NCBI GenBank assembly: GCA_900547815.1
Contig: URHY01000016.1
Coordinates: forward strand, 1 to 31,911
DNA length: 31,911 nt
Source: an uncultured Solobacterium sp.
GTDB lineage: Bacteria > Bacillota_I > Bacilli_A > Erysipelotrichales > Erysipelotrichaceae
Direction: 5' to 3'
Position 1 is the first letter of the stretch. The number at the start of each line of letters is the position of its first letter. Shown here piece by piece: positions 15,387 to 23,877 of this stretch. The translations under genes and the position numbers were made by a program. Below the pieces are notes generated by a model. It ran no database searches. It was not told the DNA's origin and worked only from the letters and a program-made list of their open reading frames with translations.

Positions 15387-16223
15387 TTATGAATGACTAT
15401 TATCTTTACGATATTGCATTGGAGAAGTATGAGTGGCCTTTTTAAAGGCTTGTGCAAAATAGGATTGGCTAGTAAAACCAACAATATATGCGATTTCTGA
15501 AATTTGTAGGTTGGTTGTAGACAACAAAAGTTTAGCATCTTCCAAACGTTTTTGAATCATATAGTTAATGGGAGAAATGCCTTTATATTGTTTAAAGGCA
15601 TGTACAATATGATATTTGTTTAAGAATGTGAGTTCACTTAATGTATCGAGTGTGATGTCTTCTTTGAAGTGTGCATCAATATATTTTTCAATTAAGACAC
15701 AATCTTTATTGGCTTAATTGATTGGTGAAGATTTTAAGTTGATGTTTGCACGTCGCATGAGGTTGATCAATAAAACTTCAAGTAGGTTTTGACAAAGAGA
15801 TTGGTACTCTGTATCTTTTGTCTTTACTTCAAATAGGATTGTTTTCAAATAAAACAAAACTTCATGCTTATATTCATAATAATTGGCAATACTACAACCT
15901 TGTTCCTCATCTTCTTCTTTGGAAAAGAAAGTAACACCTTCAATTCCCATGACAATATATTCGAAGTTTACATTTTCAATACCACGTTCTGTATGGGAAA
16001 CAAGAGGGTTGACAATAACTAGATCATCTTCTTTGACAGGATAGTTTTTATTGTCTAGACTTAATAGTCCATGGCCTTTTGTCACATAGAATATTTCTGT
16101 ATATAAGTGTGTATGCAGAGTGGAATTCCATTCATGATCAAATTTAGATTCTGTTATATATAAAAGCTTTGGGCGTGCTTTGTTGAAATCGACTTGATCG
16201 ATTTGAAATCGTTGTGTGCTCAT
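15387..16223 (-). pseudogene. AraC-family transcriptional regulator interrupted by an in-frame TAA
   Basis: The whole gene is 279 codons in one frame, the normal length for a cupin-type AraC regulator, but codon 170 is TAA (15714-15716). Upstream of it is an intact sugar-sensing cupin domain (HTHLYTEIFYVTKGHGLLSL, PLVSHTERG). Downstream, still in frame, is the complete double helix-turn-helix domain: TLDTLSELTFLNKYHIVHAF and ISEIAYIVGFTSQSYFAQAF, then KKATHTSPMQYRK. The surrounding codons suggest the stop was CAA (Gln). No start codon with a ribosome site lies after the stop, so the expected product is a 169-residue protein lacking DNA binding. It is divergent from the GH112 sugar operon and is presumably its regulator. 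A sequencing error is possible. Confidence 0.88.
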
Positions 16224-16245
16224 GGTAAAACCTCTTTTTTTCCTT

Positions 16246-16274
16246 ATTATATCTTATTTTGTATTGTTTATCAA
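16246..16274 (-). promoter_or_regulatory. promoter of the AraC-type regulator gene
   Basis: On the minus strand TTGATA (16269-16274, 5/6 match), a 17 bp spacer, and a perfect TATAAT (16246-16251), about 23 nt before the start codon. The ribosome site AGAGGT follows. Confidence 0.75.
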
Positions 16275-16289
16275 TTTTGTTCATAAATT

Positions 16290-16319
16290 TATCGAATCGC
16301 AATATATCTAAAATATCGA
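16290..16319. promoter_or_regulatory. candidate AraC-type operator (direct repeat)
   Basis: TATCGA occurs at 16290-16295 and 16314-16319, 24 bp apart, each followed within a few bases by an A/T-only run containing ATAT. The repeats sit between the two divergent promoters and directly upstream of the -35 region of the sugar operon, where an AraC-type activator would bind. Confidence 0.4.
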
Positions 16320-16331
16320 GCTATATTTTTA

Positions 16332-16360
16332 TGATAAAGCGCTTACAAATAAGTTATACT
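16332..16360 (+). promoter_or_regulatory. sugar-operon promoter with overlapping cre site
   Basis: A -10 TATACT lies at 16355-16360 with a poor -35 (TGATAA, 16332-16337), as expected for an activator-dependent promoter. The complement of 16336-16347 begins TGTAAGCGCTTT, matching 12 bases of the CcpA cre consensus TGTAAGCGCTTTCA. Binding there would block the promoter, so glucose repression is likely. Confidence 0.6.
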
Positions 16361-16406
16361 TTCATTGTCAAAAGAGGTTCATACGAATTTTATGAGGAGG
16401 TAAAGT

Positions 16407-17735
16407 ATGAAAAAAGTTATAACTGCTGGGTTGTCCTTTGCGATGGCTGCTTCAATGTTAGCAGGATGTTCAAGTAAACCAGCTGAAAATTCTGATTCTG
16501 GAGATAAACGAGTATTAAAATTTGATTCGTTCTCTGGTGGAAATGGTGAAGAAGTATTTACAAAATTAGCAAAAGCTTTCGAAAAAGCAAATCCAGATGT
16601 AGATGTACAATTGCGTTTTGAAAAAGAGTTGCCGGATGTATTAAATAAAGAAAATGCGAAGGGTGAATATTCAGATGTTGTTTATTATAATTTAGGACAG
16701 CCTTCTGGATATACTGAAACTCAATTAAATACACACGAAGTATTAGATATCTCTGATGTTGTTAAAGAAGTAGGTATGGATGAAAACTATGCGAATAGTA
16801 GTATCGTACAATATTATGGTGATGGAAAATCTTATTTAATGCCACTTAAAACAACACCTGCTGGATTCTTCTATAATACAGAATTAGTTGGAGAAGGAAA
16901 GAAATATGATCTTCCAACAACTTGGGATGAATTCTGGGCTTTAGGTGATCAAGCTAAACAAGATGGTATTTCATTATTTACATATCCAACAAATGGTTAC
17001 TTTGATAATACATTAAATGCATTGTTGAAAGAAACTGGTGGAGAAGAATTATTATCTAACGTATTAAATTATGATAAGGATGCTTGGAATACAGATGGTG
17101 CTAAACAAACTATCGATATTTTAACTAAATTAGTAAGTCCTGATTATTTATATTCTGATACAGTAGCTAATGCCAATGCGAAAGACGGATTCACAATGAA
17201 CCAACAGGCAGTTATTGATGGAAAAGCATTATTCATGCCTAATGGTGACTAGGTAGTGAATGAAATGGCAGATACAACTCCTGAAGATTATCACTGGGGA
17301 TTACTTCCATTGCCTGCATTAGAAAAAGATGGTGAACGTTTCGTTGGATCTATGACTGAACAAGTATGGATTCCTGCTCAAGCTAAAAACGTAGATGATG
17401 CGAAAGCATTCTTGAAGTTTATCTATTCTGAAGAAGGTGTTAAGATCATGGCTGAAGGTGGAAACATTGTTCCAACAACTACTATGTCTGAAACAATTGC
17501 AGCTATGGAAGATGGATATACAAAAGAATTCTTCTCAGTATATGATAATGCTTCTGCAGCTTTAGGTGCATTTGCTCCTTATAACACAGATAACTTACCA
17601 GATTTTGATCGTGCTGCTACAGTATTTGGTTCAATTGACTCTTTAGCAACAGGTGAATTAAGTGCAAAAGATTATCAAGCTAAATTATCAGATGCTTGGG
17701 CTAAATTATCAAAAAATAAAGCCGTAACTGAATAA
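16407..17735 (+). pseudogene. sugar ABC transporter solute-binding lipoprotein with an in-frame TAG
   Basis: One frame of 443 codons, normal for a family 1 sugar-binding protein, is broken at codon 282 by TAG (17250-17252). The N-terminus is a lipoprotein signal ending LAGC with acyl-accepting C21. The first lobe and part of the second run to LFMPNGD. After the stop the same frame continues VVNEMADTTPEDYHWGLLPL to the natural end. Homologues carry tryptophan at this point (NGxW), so TGG to TAG is the likely change. TAG is an ordinary stop here (priA, rlmN, mraY, spx and ppdK all end with it), so recoding is unlikely. The product should be a truncated, non-binding lipoprotein, unless the base is a sequence error. 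The ribosome site GAGGAGG is strong. Confidence 0.9.
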
Positions 17736-17757
17736 TTAAAAAAGTATATTTCAACAT

Positions 17758-17791
17758 AAAGCGATGAGCATATTATTGCTCGTCGCTTTTT
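17758..17791 (+). terminator. intra-operon terminator after the binding-protein gene
   Basis: AAAGCGATGAGCA pairs with TGCTCGTCGCTTT (one G-T pair) and ends in TTTTT. Lying between the binding protein and the permeases, it should let only part of transcription through, giving more binding protein than membrane components, a usual feature of sugar ABC operons. Confidence 0.85.
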
Positions 17792-17810
17792 AAAAGATGG
17801 GAGGTAACTC

Positions 17811-18692
17811 ATGAATAAAAAGAAAGCACAAAATCGTTTTGTATTTGCGTGTCTTGCACCCGCTGTTATTTTAGTTGTCATTTTTATGGTCATTCCAACG
17901 ATTGATGTATTTAAGACGGCATTCTTTAAAAAGAGCAACTTCGTAAGTGATGCCACTTTTGCAGGTTTATTCAACTTTAAGGTTCTTTTTAACGATATGC
18001 GTTTTATTGAGGCTATGCAAAATACAATTTTATATGTTGTATTGATTACAATCATCACTTTGGTGTTGGCAGTCTTATTTGCGACCTTATTAACTCGTGA
18101 AGAATTTGTAGGAAAGAACTTCTTCCGCGTGATTTTCTATATTCCTAATATTTTGAGTATTGTAGTTATCGCAGGTATTTTCTCAGCCATTTATCAACCA
18201 ACCAATGGTATTTTGAACTCATTCTTAGGTATGATTGGTCTAGAATCTTTACAAAGACAATGGATGGGAAATCCAGATGTTATTAACTATTCTATTATTG
18301 GTGCATTAGTTTGGCAGGCCATTGGATATTATATGGTTATGTATATGTCGAGTATGACAAGTATTCCAGAAAATCTTTATGAAGCAGCAAGCCTAGAAGG
18401 GGCTAGTAAAGTAAAGCAATTTTTTATGATTACTTTACCATTGATTTGGGATAACATTCGTACAACTTTGACTTTCTTCGTTATTTCTACAATTAACTTA
18501 TCCTTTATGTTTGTGCAGTTGACAAGTGAAGGAAACTTAGGAAGTGAAGTGGCATTGAACTATATGTATAACAATGCGTTTGCGGGTAAATATGGATTTG
18601 GTATGGCAATCGGAGTTTGTATCTTCGTATTCTCATTTGCGTTATCCGCTATTATAAATAAAGTCACAGAACGTGATGTATTGCAGTATTAG
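17811..18692 (+). CDS. sugar ABC transporter permease (MalF/UgpA type)
   Basis: A 293-residue inner-membrane protein with six hydrophobic segments. The ATPase-docking EAA loop is visible as EAASLEGASKVKQFFMITLP (about residues 198-217). Together with the next gene it would form the heterodimeric channel of a CUT1-type importer. The ribosome site GGGAGG lies 7 nt before ATG. The upstream binding-protein gene and the downstream GH112 enzyme suggest Gal-beta-1,3-HexNAc disaccharides as cargo. The reading frame is intact, unlike the binding protein it needs. Confidence 0.94.
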   Translation: MNKKKAQNRFVFACLAPAVILVVIFMVIPTIDVFKTAFFKKSNFVSDATFAGLFNFKVLFNDMRFIEAMQNTILYVVLITIITLVLAVLFATLLTREEFVGKNFFRVIFYIPNILSIVVIAGIFSAIYQPTNGILNSFLGMIGLESLQRQWMGNPDVINYSIIGALVWQAIGYYMVMYMSSMTSIPENLYEAASLEGASKVKQFFMITLPLIWDNIRTTLTFFVISTINLSFMFVQLTSEGNLGSEVALNYMYNNAFAGKYGFGMAIGVCIFVFSFALSAIINKVTERDVLQY

Positions 18693-18703
18693 GAGGATGA
18701 AAT

Positions 18704-19564
18704 ATGAAGAAGCGTAATTTTCCTTTATATAAAATCTTTGTTTATGTAGCATTGATTACGTTAGCTATTTCGATTATTGTACCGATCGCATGGGTTTTCC
18801 TTGCATCTTTAAAATCACAACTAGAATTGGTAAGTGGCAATCCATTTGATTTTCCAAAACAAATGTTATGGTCAAACTTTGCGGATGCCTTTGTGAAGGC
18901 AAGAATGGGTGATTATTTGGTGAATACGATCATCGTAACCGCATTATCCTTAGTTATCTTGTTGGTGGTTGCTCTTCCTGCATCGTATGTATTAGCTCGC
19001 TTTGATTTTGTTGGAAAGAAATTCTTTAACGGATTGTTTATGGCCGGACTATTTGTCAACGTGAATTACATCGTATTACCTATTTTCTTGATGTTATTTA
19101 ATGCCGATATCAAGCTTGGCGTCGACTTTTTCTTGAATAGTAAATTCTGGCTTTCTGTCGTTTATGCTGCAACAGCCTTGCCATTTACGATTTATTTGTT
19201 GACAGGTTATTTCAAAACGTTGCCAAAAGCTTATGAAGAAGCAGCTCGCATTGATGGTTGTGGTTATTTCAAGACTATGACTAAAATTATGATTCCAATG
19301 GCTAGACCTAGTATTATTACTGTAATTTTATTTCAGTTTTTAGCATTCTGGAACGAATATATTATCGCATTTACATTTATGGATAAAGAAAATGCGACTT
19401 TGGCAGTTGGTGTTAAATATTTGATGGCCGATGCAAAATCACAAGCAAATTTTGGTGTTATGTATGCTGGATTGGTAATTGTTATGATTCCAACACTGAT
19501 TCTTTATATTTGTGTTCAAAAGAAGATTACACAAGGTATGAGCATTGGTGGAATGAAAGAGTAA
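18704..19564 (+). CDS. sugar ABC transporter permease (MalG/UgpE type)
   Basis: A 286-residue permease with six hydrophobic segments and the EAA loop EEAARIDGCGYFKTMTKIMI (about 180-199). It is the second half of the CUT1 channel. It starts 11 nt after the first permease with AGGAGG upstream. The end IGGMKE is typical of this subfamily, supporting an intact frame. Confidence 0.94.
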   Translation: MKKRNFPLYKIFVYVALITLAISIIVPIAWVFLASLKSQLELVSGNPFDFPKQMLWSNFADAFVKARMGDYLVNTIIVTALSLVILLVVALPASYVLARFDFVGKKFFNGLFMAGLFVNVNYIVLPIFLMLFNADIKLGVDFFLNSKFWLSVVYAATALPFTIYLLTGYFKTLPKAYEEAARIDGCGYFKTMTKIMIPMARPSIITVILFQFLAFWNEYIIAFTFMDKENATLAVGVKYLMADAKSQANFGVMYAGLVIVMIPTLILYICVQKKITQGMSIGGMKE

Positions 19565-19576
19565 GAGGTGTCTAGT

Positions 19577-19750
19577 ATGAGAGATGATAATAAAGTAATG
19601 AATATAGTTATGATTATTTTATTCTTTGTGTTTTTAGGACTAATCATTTGGGCACAAAAGACAGTTAGTGTTCGTAATTTAATGATTGAAATTGTTGGAT
19701 TGACGGGTTTACTTACATTGTTGTTTTTATACAACAAGAAACATAAATAG
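19577..19750 (+). CDS. 57-residue membrane protein in the sugar operon
   Basis: The best start is ATG at 19577, 6 nt after AGAGGTG, rather than the GTG inside that ribosome site. The protein has two hydrophobic helices (about 8-25 and 34-51) and a basic tail NKKHK, so it probably forms a helical hairpin with the ends in the cytoplasm. It lies 12 nt after one transporter gene and 11 nt before the next, all on one transcript. Small proteins of this kind occur between permease and phosphorylase genes in other GH112 loci (possibly DUF6903), but I cannot verify membership. A role in assembling or regulating the importer is an inference from position only. Confidence 0.75.
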   Translation: MRDDNKVMNIVMIILFFVFLGLIIWAQKTVSVRNLMIEIVGLTGLLTLLFLYNKKHK

Positions 19751-19761
19751 GAGGATGAAGT

Positions 19762-20853
19762 ATGGCAGAATTATCTTTGCAGCATGTTGATAAAATATAT
19801 GACAACAATGTTCAGGCTGTATTTGACTTTAATTTAGATGTAAAAGATAAAGAATTTATTGTGTTTGTAGGACCTAGTGGATGTGGTAAGTCTACAACAC
19901 TTCGTATGATTGCTGGTTTAGAGGAAATTAGTGCAGGTGATTTCTATATTGATGGAAAAAGAATGAATGATGTGGAACCAAAAGATCGTGATATTGCGAT
20001 GGTATTCCAATCCTATGCTTTATATCCACATATGAGTGTGTATGAGAATATGGCTTTTGGTTTAAAACTTCGTAAGTTCAGCAAGGAAGAAATAGATAAA
20101 CGTGTACATGAAGCGGCGCGAATTTTGGAAATCGAGCCTTATTTGGATCGTAAACCAAAGGCATTATCGGGTGGACAAAGACAACGTGTTGCATTAGGAC
20201 GTGCGATTGTACGTAATGCGAAAGTATTCTTGATGGATGAACCACTTTCAAACCTAGATGCTAAATTGCGTGTTCAAATGCGTTCTGAAATCATTCAGCT
20301 ACATGAAAGAATTGGTGCTACTACAATTTATGTTACACATGATCAAACAGAAGCTATGACAATGGCAGATCGTATTGTTGTTATGAAGGGTGGATATATT
20401 CAACAGATTGGTTCACCTAAAGAAATTTATAATAATCCCGCAAATCTATTTGTGGCAGGATTCTTGGGAGCTCCAGCTACAAACTTTATTAAGGGTGTTT
20501 ACAAAAATGGATTCTTTTATGTAGATGATATGAAGATTGATATTCCTTTGATGTATCGCGAAAAACTTTCTGGCTATGAAGGAAAAGAAATCATTATGGG
20601 TATTCGTCCAGAAGATCTACACGGGGAAGGCATTGTTGCCGATACGTATCCAAGTGCAAACTTTGATTTTGAAATTGAAGTGGCTGAATTATTAGGACAT
20701 GAATATATTTTACATGGTTCTTTGGATGGGCAAAAAATGTGCGCAAAAGTAAATTCTCGTTTAGAACCAGAAGCTCACACTACAATTAAGTTGACGATGG
20801 ATTTATCAAAAGTGCATTTCTTTGATTTAGAAACAGAAAATAGAATAGATTAG
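19762..20853 (+). CDS. sugar ABC transporter ATPase (MsmK/UgpC type)
   Basis: A 363-residue ATPase that powers CUT1 importers and may serve several of them. Walker A GPSGCGKST (37-45), Q-loop FQSYALYPH, signature LSGGQ (135-139), Walker B FLMDE (D159, E160) with D-loop SNLD, and switch histidine YVTHDQ are all present. The C-terminal part (about 240-363) is the regulatory TOBE/OB domain with GIRPEDLHG. The ribosome site AGGAGG lies 8 nt before ATG. An ATPase inside the operon suggests a dedicated transporter. Confidence 0.96.
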   Translation: MAELSLQHVDKIYDNNVQAVFDFNLDVKDKEFIVFVGPSGCGKSTTLRMIAGLEEISAGDFYIDGKRMNDVEPKDRDIAMVFQSYALYPHMSVYENMAFGLKLRKFSKEEIDKRVHEAARILEIEPYLDRKPKALSGGQRQRVALGRAIVRNAKVFLMDEPLSNLDAKLRVQMRSEIIQLHERIGATTIYVTHDQTEAMTMADRIVVMKGGYIQQIGSPKEIYNNPANLFVAGFLGAPATNFIKGVYKNGFFYVDDMKIDIPLMYREKLSGYEGKEIIMGIRPEDLHGEGIVADTYPSANFDFEIEVAELLGHEYILHGSLDGQKMCAKVNSRLEPEAHTTIKLTMDLSKVHFFDLETENRID

Positions 20854-20870
20854 TTTAGGAGAGAATTAAA

Positions 20871-23015
20871 ATGATTGAAACAGGCAAGGTAACTGTACCG
20901 ACAGATGTTGATGTAATTGATGCAACAATTGAAATCATTAATCGATGGAAAGCCGATGCGATTCGTGACTGTGATGGAACGGATATGCCGGAAGAATTGC
21001 GTAAAATGGACATCAAACAATATGCAACGTATTATACGACAAGAAAAGATAATGCTTGGGCAAAGGCAAATCCAGATGAAATTCAACAAATGTATTTGAT
21101 GAGTGATTTTGTGACAGCTAAAGATACGGAATTAAAGATTCAAATCATGCAGCATTTCTATAAAGATCAATTAAAACCAAACACCAAAGACAATCATAGA
21201 TGGTGGGAAGTGATTGATCGTACTACAGATGACGTTGTCACAAATTGGGATTATGATGAAGAAACAATGGAAGTGATTATTCATGAAACTATTCCATATC
21301 ATGCATATACTGTAAGCTTTTTAGCTTTTGTGATCTGGGATCCAGTACATATGTATAATGCCTTAACAAATGATTGGCAAGGTGAGGAACATCAAATGAC
21401 TTTTGATGTTAGACAGCCTAAAACACAAAAGTATGTTTTAGATAAATTTAGAAAATTCTGTGAAGAAAGAGATGATGTAAATGTTGTTCGTTTTACAACA
21501 TTCTTCCACCAATTCACGCTTCAATTTGATGAATTTGCACGTGAAAAATTTGTAGACTGGTTTGGATATAGTGCTTCTGTATCTCCATACATTTTGGAGC
21601 AGTTTGAAAAAGAAGTAGGCTATCCATTCAGAGCTGAATATATTATCAACAAAGGATTTAATAACTCTACATTCTGTGTTCCTACAAAGGAATATCGTGA
21701 TTTTATGGATTTCCAACAGCGTGAAGTGAGTAAGTTGGCTAAAAAATTTGTCGATATTTGTCATGAATATGGAAAAGAAGCCATGATGTTTTTAGGGGAT
21801 CACTGGATTGGTACAGAACCATTTGGTAAATATTTTGAATCGATTGGATTAGATGCCGTTGTAGGTTCGGTTGGTTCTGGTACGACACTTCGTTTGATTT
21901 CAGATATTAAAGGTGTTAAATACACAGAAGGAAGATTTTTACCTTATTTCTTCCCAGATGTTTTCAATGAAAATGGAGATCCATTAAAAGAAGCTAAGGT
22001 CAATTGGGTAACGGCTCGTAGAGCTATTTTAAGAAGTCCTGTAGATCGTATTGGTTATGGTGGATATTTAAAATTAGCGTTGGATTTCCCAGAATTTATT
22101 GATTATATTGAAAAGGTTTGTGATGAATTCCGTACTTTATATTCACACGTAAATCAACAAGTTCCATATAACTTATTAAAAGTGGGTGTTATCAATAGTT
22201 GGGGTGAACTTCGTCGTTGGGGAACGCATTTAGTTCATCATGCGATTTGGTATAAACAAATTTATTCATACACAGGTGTAATGGAAGCATTAAGTGGATT
22301 CCCGTTTGATGTTCGCTTTATTAGTTTTGATGATATTCGCAAAGATCCATCCATTTTAGAGGATATGGATGTTGTGATGAATATTGGTTCTGCCTATACA
22401 AGTTTTAGTGGTGGTGCAGAATTTGACGAAACAATCATTACAGCACTTCGTCGCTATGTTGATCAAGGTGGTGGATTCATCGGTGTTGGTGAGCCAACAG
22501 CTATAAATCGTAATGGTAAATATTTTACATTATATGATGTATTAGGTGTCGATAAAGAATTAGGTTTCACAATGCATACAGACAAGTATAATTGGGAAGT
22601 GCATCCAAATCATTTTATTACGGAACAATTAGAGCATGAAGACTGGGGAGAATGCATCAATGATGTATATGCACTACCTGGTACTAAAATCTTGGCTGAA
22701 AAAGATCTACATGTAAATCTAGCTGTGAATGAATATGGAAAAGGGCGCGGTGTATATATGAATGGTCTTCCTTTTAGTTTTGAAAATGTACGACTCTTAT
22801 ATCGTGCCATCTTCTTTGCGGCACATAAGGAAGATGAGATGAAGCGTTGGTATTCAGAAAATTATAATGTGGATGTCAATGTATATCCTTCTACAAATAG
22901 TTTCTGTGTTGTAAATAATACATATGAACCTCAAACTACAACAATTTATAAGGGTGATGGTTCTAGTTTTGAAGTTGAATTAGCAGAATGCGAAATTCAA
23001 TGGTTTGAAATATAA
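20871..23015 (+). CDS. GH112 1,3-beta-galactosyl-N-acetylhexosamine phosphorylase
   Basis: A 714-residue cytoplasmic enzyme that uses phosphate to split lacto-N-biose (Gal-beta-1,3-GlcNAc) or galacto-N-biose (Gal-beta-1,3-GalNAc) into galactose-1-phosphate and the N-acetylhexosamine. The TIM-barrel domain carries FLGDHWIGTEPFG, whose D310 corresponds to the general acid (D313 in the bifidobacterial enzyme). A glutamine-amidotransferase-like middle domain (GAEFDETIITALRRYVDQGG region) and a C-terminal beta domain follow. The length matches the family. Which of the two sugars is preferred cannot be read from the sequence. It ends the operon; no HexNAc kinase or galactose-1-phosphate genes are in the window. 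Ribosome site AGGAGAG. Confidence 0.96.
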   Translation: MIETGKVTVPTDVDVIDATIEIINRWKADAIRDCDGTDMPEELRKMDIKQYATYYTTRKDNAWAKANPDEIQQMYLMSDFVTAKDTELKIQIMQHFYKDQLKPNTKDNHRWWEVIDRTTDDVVTNWDYDEETMEVIIHETIPYHAYTVSFLAFVIWDPVHMYNALTNDWQGEEHQMTFDVRQPKTQKYVLDKFRKFCEERDDVNVVRFTTFFHQFTLQFDEFAREKFVDWFGYSASVSPYILEQFEKEVGYPFRAEYIINKGFNNSTFCVPTKEYRDFMDFQQREVSKLAKKFVDICHEYGKEAMMFLGDHWIGTEPFGKYFESIGLDAVVGSVGSGTTLRLISDIKGVKYTEGRFLPYFFPDVFNENGDPLKEAKVNWVTARRAILRSPVDRIGYGGYLKLALDFPEFIDYIEKVCDEFRTLYSHVNQQVPYNLLKVGVINSWGELRRWGTHLVHHAIWYKQIYSYTGVMEALSGFPFDVRFISFDDIRKDPSILEDMDVVMNIGSAYTSFSGGAEFDETIITALRRYVDQGGGFIGVGEPTAINRNGKYFTLYDVLGVDKELGFTMHTDKYNWEVHPNHFITEQLEHEDWGECINDVYALPGTKILAEKDLHVNLAVNEYGKGRGVYMNGLPFSFENVRLLYRAIFFAAHKEDEMKRWYSENYNVDVNVYPSTNSFCVVNNTYEPQTTTIYKGDGSSFEVELAECEIQWFEI

Positions 23016-23044
23016 TAATATCCTGTAAAAGTAAATAGAGCCAA

Positions 23045-23078
23045 GCTGAAAGTGCAGAGAAATCTGCACTTTTAGCCT
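23045..23078 (+). terminator. terminator of the GH112 operon
   Basis: AAAGTGCAGA and TCTGCACTTT form a perfect 10 bp stem closed by a GAAA tetraloop, extended by GCT/AGC beyond a mismatch. The T-run is short. Confidence 0.7.
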
Positions 23079-23118
23079 ATTGTTGATGGTAAAATAGAAA
23101 TATAGGGTGGTGGTTTTC

Positions 23119-23469
23119 ATGAATAGTCTTATTTTTGACGAGAAAAAGAAAGAATTTACTATATTGGATGGAAGTTTAGGGAAGTATTCGTTTTCGGATG
23201 TTGTTTCAAGTCAAATTGTATATGAAGACGCAAAGTATAAAGATAAATCACCTATGTTTTCTCATAAGGTATTAGTGAGCACTTTGAATCATAGTATTTT
23301 CATTGAAATGAAAAAAGTATATGTGGGTATTGAAATTAAATTATTAAATGGAAATAAGGTATATGTATATATTTCGAAATCTCCACTCATTCAACATAAT
23401 TTTCAATTCAAACAAGATTTGAAGGTTGCCAAATGCTTAAATGAAAAATTAAAAGAATTCTATAAATAG
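23119..23469 (+). CDS. hypothetical 116-residue protein, PH-like beta fold possible
   Basis: The start is ATG at 23119, preceded by GGGTGGTGG; a GTG at 23107 lies inside that ribosome site. The protein begins MNSLIFDEKKKEFTILDG and alternates short beta-type strands (YSFSDVVSSQIVYE, HKVLVSTL, YVGIEIKLLNGNKVYVYI), ending in a charged helix LNEKLKEFYK. Such a pattern resembles small bacterial PH-like domains, but no motif proves it. There is no signal peptide or membrane helix. It is monocistronic, with a -10-like TAAAAT shortly upstream and its own terminator. Function unknown. Confidence 0.75.
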   Translation: MNSLIFDEKKKEFTILDGSLGKYSFSDVVSSQIVYEDAKYKDKSPMFSHKVLVSTLNHSIFIEMKKVYVGIEIKLLNGNKVYVYISKSPLIQHNFQFKQDLKVAKCLNEKLKEFYK

Positions 23470-23470
23470 A

Positions 23471-23498
23471 AAAAAAGAAGAGAAAACTCTTCTTTTTT
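23471..23498. terminator. bidirectional terminator shared by the hypothetical gene and rpmB
   Basis: AAAAAAGAAGAG and CTCTTCTTTTTT form a perfect 12 bp stem with loop AAAA. A/T runs on both sides make it work on both strands, between two convergent genes. Confidence 0.85.
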
Positions 23499-23540
23499 AT
23501 CTTATGCATAATTTTTTTTAAGGATCCTAATTATCTAAAA

Positions 23541-23732
23541 TTAAATAGCGTTTTGTTTCTTCAATGTTTTTAATGTTCTAGCTGAAACACGGATAGTTTG
23601 AGGTTTTCCGTCAACTACAACACGAACTTTTTGAAGATTAACGTTCCATTTACGGCGAGAAGCACGCATTGAGTGAGAACGTTTATTTCCAGATAAAGGA
23701 CCTTTTCCAGATACTGCACATACTCTTGACAT
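23541..23732 (-). CDS. rpmB: 50S ribosomal protein L28
   Basis: A 63-residue basic protein: [20 protein letters not shown] at the N-terminus, then the [14 protein letters not shown] stretch and [11 protein letters not shown] near the end, all standard for bacterial L28. The N-terminal half keeps only one cysteine (C5), so it is the zinc-free form. The ribosome site GGAGG lies about 9 nt before ATG. It is transcribed alone from its own promoter, as is common for this gene. Confidence 0.97.
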   Translation of the reverse strand: MSRVCAVSGKGPLSGNKRSHSMRASRRKWNVNLQKVRVVVDGKPQTIRVSARTLKTLKKQNAI

Positions 23733-23775
23733 CTTAATGTCCTCCTTTTTCTTTCATTTACGCAATCGCTTAACT

Positions 23776-23804
23776 ATAATACCATGAACAAGGCTTTGTT
23801 TCAA
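23776..23804 (-). promoter_or_regulatory. rpmB promoter
   Basis: Minus strand TTGAAA (23799-23804), a 17 bp spacer ending TGG, and TATTAT (23776-23781), an extended -10 arrangement. Confidence 0.75.
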
Positions 23805-23839
23805 CCCCTGAATTAAAATTTGTTCAACATTAAATAGAA

Positions 23840-23848
23840 TGTTATAAT
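23840..23848 (+). promoter_or_regulatory. extended -10 promoter of mraY-murD-uppP
   Basis: TGT-TATAAT, a perfect extended -10, 29 nt before the mraY start; the leader contains the ribosome site AAAGGAGA. The -35 (TTGTTC, 23820-23825) is weak. Confidence 0.65.
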
Positions 23849-23877
23849 AATAGTGTTTTGAAAAAGGAGACGTAGGA

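Noticed and set aside
17256..17735. Second half of the binding-protein gene as an independent protein
   Set aside because: No ribosome-binding site, no signal peptide, and it is exactly in frame with the upstream half across one stop codon.
16407..17735. Stop-codon readthrough or pyrrolysine/alternative genetic code
   Set aside because: TAG is the normal terminator of several intact genes here, and no insertion-type RNA structure is evident right after the codon; a plain mutation or sequence error is simpler.
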